Positions 12,692 through 22,136 of a stretch of 64,000 nt of DNA are shown in pieces (the stretch's first letter is position 1; each line of letters begins with the position of its first letter). This DNA is from Voacanga thouarsii (Eukaryota > Streptophyta > Magnoliopsida > Gentianales > Apocynaceae): positions 558,001 to 622,000 of the forward strand of contig JANUWF010001165.1 of NCBI GenBank assembly GCA_026120185.1. Direction: 5' to 3'. The notes under the pieces are model-generated. The model searched no databases. It had not been told where the DNA came from and worked only from the letters and a program-made list of their open reading frames with translations. The translations under genes were made by a program, and so were the position numbers.

Positions 12692-13422
12692 TTGTTTTGT
12701 TTTGCTTTCTAACAACAAAACCAATTTAATCCTTTACCTTGCAAGATTTTTATGTGTCCTTATGTTAAGTAGGTGTAAGCAAGAAGGGTAGTTTGGTCTT
12801 TTCAATGGGTAAATCAAGGGTGGTTTGGTAAAACACCTTTTATTGAACTAACTACACTTAAACATTTCTTAAACCTTCTTAGCTTAATTAACCAGCACCT
12901 TACATAAGTTAATATCCTACTTATCATAGACCTACCACTCAAGCTAAGTTAAGAGCTTAATATATACTAAACATAATTAATTTGTTAACTAAACTAATTT
13001 AAACCTTAACTAACCCTAACCTAACCATGATCAAGATTGATTAACTATAATTCTTCATTAATCTTTACTAATTGTCATTGACCTCTTCTAAACCCTTCTT
13101 AGGGTCTAATACGTTGTATTCATATCTTAAAAGTAGATAAATTCCACTTAGGCTCAACTAGGCTTAGTTAACTTTTAACTAACTACAGTTAACTCCACTA
13201 ACCACATCAGCCGTGAGAACATGTTATTTCAAAAATGTGTTCCATACACTACATAATGCATTCGTGGGAATTTCACCTCAAATTTCACCATTTTAGATTT
13301 TGTTCAAATTGAGGCTAAAATTGCCCCTTACTCTCCCACTTGATAATTCCTACTTTTTTCTTCTTTCTTTCAATTCTCCATTTTGACACTTTAATTGAAA
13401 GATAGTCATCTTTATTTCCTTA
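11032..13422. other. gene-free AT-rich stretch
   Basis: No ORF above background, no terminal repeats and no RNA gene recognised. A short (TC)n microsatellite lies at 12667-12691. Between about 12840 and 13210 the CTTAACTAA/CTAACC words are frequent but not regularly spaced. Confidence 0.6.
12667..12691. repeat. (TC)n microsatellite
   Basis: About 25 bp of uninterrupted TC repeats. Confidence 0.9.
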
Positions 13423-14088
13423 TGTCACACCCTATACCTATGGGCTCAAAAACGTGACTATGGGTCTGGCAGCACCCATGATTAACTATTTAGATGTTAT
13501 CCTCATTGGACTAAAATAGATATATCAAATTAACAATAGGTACTTAGATATATCCTTATATACCATTCAAACTTATCATCAGAATCACTTGTGAGATCGG
13601 AGTATCATATTCACCCATTTTTAGGCCTAAGCGTCCTCACTGGGCCCAACTTTATGGATCAAATCCAGGACTAACAATGGGCCTAATAGCATCTCTGGTC
13701 AACTACTTAGTCATGGGTCAAAATGGATATCTTAAGTTGATAATGAGTATTTAATTCCATCCTTATATACCATTCAAACTTATGAGAATCTCGTGTGGGA
13801 AGCGTTCTCGCTAGGCTCAAATTTACATATCAAATCTAAGACCAACCAGGCAATGTAGCTTAGATCCCACACTGAAACTAGTTACCTGCTTTGATACCAA
13901 ATGTTATGCCCCATACCCGCGGGTCTAGAAACGCAACTATGAGCCTGGTAGCACTCATGATAAACTATTTAGCCACCGCCTTTGTTAGGCTAAAATAGAT
14001 ATCCCAAATTAACAGTGGGTACTTAGACCTATTCTTATATACCATTCAGATTTATCATTAGAATCTCACGTGGGATCGGGGTATTATA
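13423..14088 (-). mobile_element. TRIM-like short-LTR retroelement
   Basis: Two direct repeats of equal length (13423-13609 and 13902-14088, 187 bp each) both start TGT..., share CACCCATGATTAACTATTTAG or close variants, and end in GTATYATA. Immediately left of the second copy is GCTTTGATACCAAA, which in minus sense reads TTTGGTATCAAAGC, a near match to the primer-binding site for initiator tRNA-Met. The internal 290 bp has no coding capacity and contains a third, partial copy (about 13671-13800). This fits a terminal-repeat retrotransposon in miniature in minus orientation. A tandem array of a single repeat is the alternative. I found no clear target duplication. Confidence 0.55.
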
Positions 14089-14365
14089 CCTCTTTTTTCC
14101 CATTATACCATTTTTTGGAAAGGGTATTGCACAATATTTACAAGGCGTACGTTTTTCTCGCACTTAATAATTACAAGATGGGTATTTAATTTTTTCACAA
14201 GTAAAATTTGAAATTTGTAGGAGAAAAAATGAACCTTGCATATCCTAGATACGAGGCTAGCCAACCTTCTCATCTAAATATCTCTTATCATGGCAGTAAA
14301 TTAGTAAAGAAGTAAAATGGTAAAAATACATGTCTCCAATTTTAAATTCTTGTAATTGTTTTTGT

Positions 14366-14821
14366 TCTCTCCATTTCAAAATAAATGTTAATTTTGCTTT
14401 AGATTATTTATCGTATTATAAAATTAATAATATTTTTCCCAATCATGCCCTTATCATTTATCACTCAAGTGAATTATAATATTAATTGATTTCAAATTTC
14501 AATACAACTTTAAAATTTTCAATAAAGGTAACTCAATCTTTTTTTCTTAAAGCTTTGTAAATATTAGAATTTTCTTAATATGTGTGAATTATGTCAGGGA
14601 CGGATGCCACCCCAAATTTTTTTTCATTCTTATATTTTCTTTTGAAATTTTTATTTTTTAAAAAAAAGTTCTAATTTTTATTATTCACCTCTTCCCCCTC
14701 CCCAAATTTTCAGAAGTTATCATACTGTTATATAATATATTGTTCCATGTAATTTACCCCCAATTATAAAATTTTGGTTCCATCTCTAAATTATGTAATA
14801 TATTTATTGTGAAATTGAGAA
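14366..14821. mobile_element. Stowaway-like MITE (interrupted)
   Basis: The left end contains CTCTCCATTTCAAAATAAAT, and the right end reads inversely CTCAATTTCACAATAAAT, giving an imperfect terminal inverted repeat of about 25 bp that resembles Tc1/mariner-derived Stowaway elements. No coding capacity is present. A hAT MITE (14595-14788) is inserted near the right end; without it the element would be about 255 bp. A TA target duplication is not clear, probably because of mutation. Confidence 0.55.
14595..14788. mobile_element. hAT-type MITE, 194 bp
   Basis: The left end CAGGGACGGATG is an imperfect inverse of the right end CAT-type ...GGTTCCATCTCTA. A perfect 8-bp duplication AATTATGT flanks it (14587-14594 and 14789-14796), the size expected for hAT elements. 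It has no ORF. Confidence 0.8.
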
Positions 14822-15339
14822 AATAATAGATATTGTTTGATTTCGGAACTAAATGTTCTTCACTCCTCAGAGTAAAATAATGTCTATTCTGCATAGCATT
14901 AAAAGTCAATCTCCATCAAATAAATCCTAATAGCAAGTGTCCTTACACAAACATAAAGTCCTAGAACTAATCATGTTTTTTAATACCTGAGAAGCCTTTT
15001 CTGGTTTCATAAATCAAAGAAAACACTTTAAGTTAAACTCAAAGTATTGGTGTTTTGTCCCATTTGACTTTTCTTTCCCTCAGGATCTCTCAAGTAACCC
15101 ACATTTGGTAAGATTGCCAAAACTACCTTGACCACATTCATAATGCGTCTCATAAAATAAAGGTGCTTCTCTAATATGTCCTATTCCTATTATTTTTTTC
15201 AACTTCTTTGAAATAACTCAAATTTTGAAAAAAAAAAAATTAAATTAGGATGCATTTTGCAAATGAAAAAGGCACATTAACAAAACGCTTCCTTAAAATT
15301 TCACAAAAAAGTTTTGTAAATTCTATTTTATCAATTAGA
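14822..15339. other. gene-free AT-rich stretch
   Basis: No supported gene, RNA or repeat structure seen. Confidence 0.6.
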
Positions 15340-15340
15340 A

Positions 15341-15386
15341 CACACACCAAACACACACACACCACACACACGCACACGCACACACC
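15341..15386. repeat. (CA)n-rich microsatellite, interrupted
   Basis: CA repeats broken by CAA and CG units. Confidence 0.9.
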
Positions 15387-15439
15387 AAAAGAACGAGTTA
15401 GACTACTACGTTAGGCTTTTCAGTCATGCCATATTTTCA

Positions 15440-15830
15440 ATTTTTTTAATCAAAATGTAAAAGTATTGCATTGATAAAAAAAGGTTATGCACATGAAGTA
15501 CACCTAGTTAACAACAGAGCATACATAAGTATAGCTATTAACTAGTATGGCACACAAATAGCTCAAAAATGTTCAAAACATGAGCATACAAAGTAAAGAC
15601 AACTATGTACACATATGTTTTGATCTTTTTGACAATCTCATTTGGTTGGCTACAATAATTATAAAAAATTGCAAGATTTCTCACTTTCCATAGATAATAA
15701 ACCATGGTGAATAATGCAGTGGCTTTAACCTTCACAAGCCAAGTAGACCCTCGATTTTCTTTTCAATACCACTTTAAGTAGCTAGATGCAGTGGACATTT
15801 CCTTACACAAACCGAGCCAAGCTTTGATTG
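15440..15830 (-). pseudogene. LINE (L1-type) 3' tail, 5'-truncated
   Basis: Minus-strand translation from about 15830 gives IKAWLGLCKEMSTASSYLKW, a stop, then WLVKVKATALFTMVYYLWKV and RNLAIFYN (in the 65-codon ORF 15538-15735). This arrangement, with WL..., then ...VYYLWK.RN..IF, is the conserved C-terminal tail of plant LINE reverse-transcriptase proteins after the zinc-binding domain. The right edge abuts a GTT repeat, and the left side has short T runs that could be a decayed poly(A) tail. Only the extreme 3' end remains. The assignment rests on this short motif and could be wrong. Confidence 0.5.
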
Positions 15831-16009
15831 TTGTTGTTGTTGTTATTATTTTGATTTATCATTTGGGATATTTTTTTTCTTCCCCAAACAAACAAACTCA
15901 TATAAATTAAGGTTTTGTAAATTGAATTTATATGTATTTCTCAAGTTTATGAGGGATATAACTTTTACTAACCTGTGAGTCCTACTAAATTAAATTACGA
16001 GATTAGTTG

Positions 16010-16805
16010 TATAAGAGTTTACAAGGAAAGTATATTTATCTTAAAGAAGTGAACATTAATTTTTGGATATTTTAAAATAAAAAAATGTAACTTGCATGTC
16101 TAAACTAAGGATATAAAACATGAGAAGGTTTAGATTTGACCGTCTAGGGTTTTCAATTTTAGGGTTTGTAGGTTTCGAGATTTATGAATTTAGTATTTAC
16201 GGCTTAGGTTTTAGAGTTTTTAGGTTAGGGGTTTTAGAACTTTAGGTTTTATGGTTTAGGATTTAAAAATTTTAGGTTTTAGGTTTCAGTACTCTCAGGG
16301 GTTTTAAGATATAAGATTTTTTTTTTTTTTTACTTTGATGCAATTTAGAATATTTAGAGCTTAAGGTTCTAGAGTTTAGGATTTTAGAGTCAAATATAGA
16401 GCTATAATTAAATATATTAGTTATAAAAAAATTTACTTAGAAAATATGTTTATTTTAAGAGTATGAGCATTCATTTTTTGATATTTCAAAATACAAATGT
16501 AAACATTCACTTTCGGACTAAGGAAGTGAAAAACTTGACATGTTTAATTTTTAGAGTTTGGAGTTTTAGATTTTAGAATTTGAGTGTTAGAATTTATGAA
16601 TTTAGTGTTTATGGCTTCGGATTTGGAGTTTAAAGTTTAGGGTTTTGGGGTTCTAAAGTTTAAGGTTTAGGATTTAGGACTTAGAAGATTTTAGTGGTTG
16701 GAGTTTTAAGGTATAAGATTTTTTTTTTTAGTTTTAACACTATTAAGAGTATTCAAAGTTTGGAATTTTACATTTTAAGATTTTGGAGTCACAAGTTCTA
16801 ATCAA
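16010..16805. repeat. two-copy tandem duplication rich in TTTAGGG-like words
   Basis: Two units of about 405 bp (about 16010-16415 and 16416-16805) align over their length; for example GAATTTAGTATTTACGGCTT at about 16187 matches GAATTTAGTGTTTATGGCTT at about 16596, and both units contain ATAAGATTTTTTT (about 16308 and 16712). Each is crowded with TTTAGG, TTAGGGTTTT and related words close to the plant telomere repeat TTTAGGG, but never in regular 7-bp tandem order. It is therefore a degenerate T/G-rich repeat, not a telomere. Confidence 0.65.
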
Positions 16806-16837
16806 GCTCGAACGAATCTAATATCTTAGAATTCTAG

Positions 16838-16914
16838 AATTTGTTATGGGAATTGGATAATTTTTTAAAAAAGGTATAATTGCATGAAACCTATCCATTT
16901 TCCCATAACAAATT
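16838..16914. repeat. inverted repeat (hairpin), arms of 22 bp
   Basis: AATTTGTTATGGGAATTGGA at 16838 is matched inversely by TATCCATTTTCCCATAACAA at 16892, separated by about 32 bp. No flanking duplication was identified. Confidence 0.7.
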
Positions 16915-18021
16915 ATACCTCATTTAGAAAACAAAACTCTTGATTGGACTCTTCAAATGTTATATTTTTGTGTGTCCCTATCTTTTGGTAAAATTGAATC
17001 TTGCGAATAAAAGAGTAGCATTTATTATTTTTCTATATGATTATTTGAAAATTTAGAATAATAAAATTGATAATTTTTTTTTAAAAATTGGTTATTAAAA
17101 TATTATCCTTTGAAATTGTCATTTTTGCGATTGTACTCATCTCTTGTCAAATCAATCAATACACCCATTCAGAAAATTTTTTAAATTTACAACCATATCC
17201 TTTTGTAAATTAGCTAGTGGTTAACTTGATTTTGGCCTTTTGAGTAGATTCACTTTCAATTATTGAAAACTTTTAAAAAGTTAAATTCTTAATCTCAATC
17301 TAATTTTTTACTATTCAAAGGCTTCTATAATTGAAATTGCCTCAACTACGAATAATGTGATGTTGACATTATGAATTTGCCCAATTCAAAATTTTCAATA
17401 ATTTTATAGAATCTACTCAAACTGTAATACATGATCCACTTCTAAATTGAAGTATTTACTAGATATTTTTTGTTAATAGAACTGACTCTATGACCCATGT
17501 AAGCATATACTTAATAATTATGTTTTAATTAAAAGGCCTTTGGTTGTAATTAATTAGTCAAAGGGATTTGAAAGAAATTAGTTAGAAAGAAATAAGTTGT
17601 TTAAACGATTAATTTGAATTATTCTAAAAGTTGTCTTTTTTGAACTCTCTTTATGTTTAACAGATAATGACAAACAAACAACTGCAGGTTTAAGGTTAAA
17701 AGGAATAAGATATGAATGGTAAATCCCTTGTTTATCTATGTTGATTAGTAGCGGTATATAACTTATTAGTTGAGAAGATCTTATCCTAAGTTGTTTGTTT
17801 CGTGGATTTTTATTTAAAAATTTATTCGTATGAATTGATTGAATGGATCTTCATTCCAGTCGTTCTTTCCATTTTTTGTTTGAATTGTTTAAGGTAAGTA
17901 GTTCTAACATTCTATGTTTTTCATATATATAATTTTTAAAAAGTAGTGCCTTTTTAATTAGGTTATTTTGTTATTAAAATTGGTATATGATTGTGTTTAT
18001 GGTGTTAATAATTATATATTA
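16915..18021. other. gene-free AT-rich stretch
   Basis: No supported gene or repeat structure seen before the CACTA 2 left end. Confidence 0.6.
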
Positions 18022-18024
18022 TGA

Positions 18025-18620
18025 CACTACAAAAAATACGCTATTTGCAGCAGCCCGAAAACTACCATACATAGTGCGGGGTCCATCGTTTATAGTAGTC
18101 ACATATATTGACGTCATTTATATTATACATCGGCCCAAAAACTATTGTATATTTTATTTACAACAGGTTAAATGAAGGGTTCACTATTCCCACCGTAAAA
18201 AACCTCAAAAAGTGTCATATATAGTTAATTCAAATGAGAAGGTATTTATGACAATCATGGAATCGTCGTTCGTTATGTGAATATTTACTATGGTTCATGG
18301 ACTGTCGTATATAATTCAAGATATTTATACAACAGTTTTGTGGTAGTTGTATATACTTTTATAGAAGACGACTCTATGTCCACCCTTTATTTTACCTAAT
18401 AAATATGGTAGTCCTCGTTGTATCATTTATAAGTTTTGATTTTATAAGCTAATTTCTTGAAATTTCTTGAGTGCCCTAAATGGTTCAAATATATGCGACA
18501 CTTTTTGACTGTCTTATATGTGAGTATTGTAAAATATGATTATCGTATTTGATATTTTTCGTAGTGGCTCTAGGTGAGCGTTGTATATAAATTTATTTTT
18601 GAATTAAAAATCAACATATT
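18025..18620. repeat. CACTA 2 left terminal and subterminal repeats
   Basis: Repeated short words around GTCGTATATA, CATACATAGTG and ATATACTT follow the terminal CACTAC. The pattern resembles the right end at 58560-58939 and differs in wording from CACTA 1, so the two elements belong to different families. Confidence 0.65.
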
Positions 18621-19259
18621 GGTGGTGTATAGTTTTTGTGTAAAAGCTGCGAATATTGACATTTATAAATAATATGCCATTAAATGTACCATATCCCATT
18701 ACAAATCATTAATAAATATAAAGTTTAGATAAAACATAAGTATTCTTCATCATAAAAGATAATAATCCATACCAACAATTCAAGCAAACAATAATAATCC
18801 ATACCAATAATTTCATAACCAAAATGTGCTTTCCTAAAACTAAATAAAAGTTATGTTCATAAAAATATATATCTCACAAACTTTGTAGCCAAGTAACCCC
18901 TTAGAAATTGCTTTAATTTTAGCATGCCTACAAAAACCAGAAGTGATCTGCAATGCATAGAATGATAGGGCACTCGACTGTGGAGATAAAAGTAGAAATG
19001 CTTATCTATGAAACATTCTTCATATGAATACCCTGAAACAAACTAAGTAGATCAAAACTCTGTCTACTCAACTCACTTTCAAATTCAAAGGCATCCACTA
19101 TAACTAATATACAAGTGATCCCAACTCTATTTTCAATCATACCAAAATAAAAAATTTCAAAAATAAATGCATAAGAGAACAAAATTTTCAACTTAAAATT
19201 TTTCAATATTACTAAACTAATCCCAATTAAAACACATTAAAGAATTGATTATTGTAAAC
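18621..19259. other. CACTA 2 non-coding stretch
   Basis: No conserved ORF. A 66-codon minus ORF (19006-19206) has no recognised domain. Confidence 0.5.
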
Positions 19260-19770
19260 TCATTTACCTTAGATAGGGATGGAGTACCACGATCAGGTAC
19301 CTCTAAATTCTCAAGATCTTTAACAAGATTAATCCTTGATGACTGACTCTAGGGGAGGTGTTTGAACCAGTTGAGGATGGAATAGGAGAAATAACAAAAT
19401 TAGGAGCATCATTTGGTTAGAGTTTCAACAAAAACGCATCTAGTTGCCTCTGAAAATTAACCAACTTTTCTTCTTTCTCTTGCTAAAACTTGGCATACAA
19501 CTCCTTTCATTCTCATTATATGCGATTTTGCATTAGCTCATCCATCGCAACCCAAACTTGGTGTACTTGAGCAACAATATTTATTGTTGCATACCCTTTC
19601 ATAGATGTATTTGTTGGGCCTCTTCATATGTACCTCATGTGTTCCCTTTTATCAGACCCTATTGCCTTGGTGAATATATTTTGTTTTGCTTTCAAAGTTT
19701 GTTGTTCCTCCGACAATGATGTTAACTCTTGCTCTATTTGACCTTGAAATATAGGAGCAAAATATCAGTA
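19260..19770 (-). pseudogene. Transposase_24 fragment, CACTA 2
   Basis: The minus strand near 19620-19750 reads TSLSEEQQTLKAKQNIFTKA followed by IGSDKREHMRYI, matching the C-terminal part of the plant Transposase_24 family that precedes a Gly/Arg-rich motif. It continues to about 19260 with a Gln/Glu/Lys-rich coiled-coil-like tail (MDELMQNRI region, then VPDRGTPSLSK). Stops and frame changes interrupt it. It lies directly downstream of the ULP1-like gene on the same strand. Confidence 0.5.
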
Positions 19771-19823
19771 GTATGATAGAACTAATTTTCTAGAACACTA
19801 AGGTAGTTTTTTATGTTATTTTC

Positions 19824-21600
19824 TTAACCTCTTAAGTTTTCTAAATCTATGTTGTCTATCTTTTGTAACGTGCACTCAATCTCCCTCGATATCAGTGGGT
19901 TCTCTACTAAATCTTTATCTGGGATGTACTCTATGTCGCCAGGTCTTAGTGTTGCATCATCAAATCGAGTGCAATCCACATTATTACCATTCTCTGGTTT
20001 GAGTAACCAGCTATGGAATGCATTTAGATCATCCAAATTAAACCAATCTAGACACACCTGCACGACAATAAAGAACTTGGAGCTATTAAGTTCCATAACA
20101 TTGTACATAATAGCATTATCTATGTTTTCAATAAGATCATCTTGCAAATGAAGCATGCACTACATGTCATATTATCCCTTTTCCTATTTTTCAACGGGAA
20201 TAATGAATAACAATTTCAAAAATAAGAGAATGATTCACACACAAATCAACTGGACATAAAAATCATATATTTAGGAACCTAACTCTGCAAAATATAGTTC
20301 ACTATCATCAAGAATACACTCTTTTGAAATGGAAAAGGCTAGAGTATCTAAAATATGCATTTTAGGTATCTAAAACTATACTCTTATGATAGAAATTGAA
20401 ACAGCCAAGACTAAACTTAGAGTTAAAAGGTTCTTGGAGGTCTTTAAAACTTACAAAGAGGAATTGCTAAAACTTTTAGGACCATTTTGCATAAATAGGT
20501 TGGTAAAATAGAGGGCATAATATCCGTATTCTTTACCTCCCTCTTGCTGTAATACCTGTGACTAGGTTGTTAGGGCATTAGTAAACTTGAATGTCTAATC
20601 AGATTAGTATGAAGTTAAAAAGGTTTCAACACACAAATCAACAGCTTAGTTTGGGAATCAGGAAGGGTATGGCTCTAATTGAATCGAGTTAACTTGATCT
20701 CTCATTTGTTTCATGTATGTCATTTACGAACCTATCCAGGCCAAAGATTTCAATTATGAATAGCAAACAAGTTTAATCAATATTTGCATAGTTAAACAAA
20801 GTGAACCAAACCAAAACCACATATTTTCTTACAATTCCTTCATGGTCAGATTGATTTGATGATTGCAAAGAGTCAAGCAAAATCATACACTTGTCTAGGC
20901 ATTCTATCTCTTCATTGAATCCACACAAGATCAAGAGGTACCTATAACCTACATGGAAGGAAAAAACACTTGTAAAAGCGATAAACTCTATAATATTTTA
21001 TTGCAAATTTTCAATCGAATGTCTAGTTTTTCTATATAAAATAGGGCATTTGTTAAAGACTTAAATGTTAGTTCTTACCATACTACAGTTGGCACTAAGA
21101 CATATCTTTTTATAAAAATATCCTTTCTCTTAATCCAGTGAAGTACAACCTCTTTATGTCCCGTTTCGTAGGTGGTAAACCAGATGACATCTAATGCTAT
21201 AAATGAGCTTCGTTTCTCCTCTGGAATAGATTTCCAGATTTTCCTACAAGTAGATTGATGAAAAAAAATGGATCAAACATGTGATAAATTCCAGAACATT
21301 ATTATATTACATGGAACCAATTGTCAAATCTAACCATCATAAGTACTTACTAAAAAAAAAACAGATCAAACATGTGATAAGTTCTGAACATTATTATATT
21401 ACATGGAACTAATTGTCAAATCCAAACATCAAAAGTACTTACTCAAGAAGTGCTTGTACATGCCAGAATTTAACCATCCTGTGTCTTTGTGAGAGCTACG
21501 AATCAATCACCCTCTTGTTGCTATCTTACAATTAGGACTCGTATTTTCTTCCCTCTTGGACACAATTTTCCTATTATTCTTTGTTCTTAGCATCTTCACA
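19824..21600 (-). pseudogene. ULP1-like (C48) SUMO-protease gene carried by CACTA 2, catalytic residues lost
   Basis: The exons are visible on the minus strand. Exon a (about 21600-21443) ends DTGWLNSGMYKHFLS at a GTAAGT donor. Exon b (21243-21079, clean AG and GT borders) contains SFIALDVIWFTTY and VLHWIKRKDIFIKRYVLVPT, splitting a Trp codon. Exon c (20941 to about 20815) reads YLLILCGFNEEIE then CMILLDSLQSSN, the strand that contains the catalytic Asp in this family. Exon d (about 20554-20455) reads QQEGGKEYGYYALYF; the Gln-Gln and Gly-Tyr match the ULP1 active-site strand, but the catalytic Cys position is Tyr (codon at 20526-20528). A last exon (from about 20060) reads CLDWFNLDDLNAFHSWLLK. 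The catalytic His after Trp also seems absent. Intact family members remove SUMO from proteins; this copy is very probably inactive. ULP1-like genes are known passengers or partners in plant DNA transposons. Confidence 0.7.
21271..21443. repeat. tandem duplication of about 93 bp including a splice donor
   Basis: Copies at 21271-21350 and 21364-21443 share GATCAAACATGTGATAA, ATTATATTACATGGAAC and GTACTTACT. The second overlaps the end of ULP1-like exon a, so the minus-strand GTAAGT donor is present twice. Confidence 0.8.
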
Positions 21601-22136
21601 CTCTAAATATATTGTTTCTAAGTCTATGCAATATAGAATGCAAACTTATCAAAAATCATTATGAATTTATAATAGGATGCAACCTTATACTTACAATAAA
21701 CCTTGAAATATACATTGAAATGGAGAATTCCATATCAACAAAACATGTGGTCAATTAGAATAACTCCATAGATGGGTTAGAAATTATCACCTAAAAATCT
21801 ACTAAGTAATTGTTGCCTTCTTGCTTGTAGAACACCAACAATGAAAATCACATCTTTAAACCACATAATCATAGAAGAAGGAAACGAATGAATTCCATAT
21901 GTTAAACTATAACATCACGAACAATATCCCTAGGCTAAGAAAAACCATATAAAGCAAGGAATAACAAGAAACACTCTTTTGAAAATTATCTAGCTAGATT
22001 ATAACACACAAGATCAACTTAGTCTACACAAACCAAAATGCATTAAATATAGCTTGCTTGAGCATTACATTTAGGTGACTGGTTGCATTCGCTGGCCACT
22101 TAGATCAACCTTCTTTCCTTAAATCCCTTGTATGAC

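Noticed and set aside
16140..16780. true interstitial telomere array
   Set aside because: TTTAGGG-like words are frequent but not in tandem 7-bp phase.
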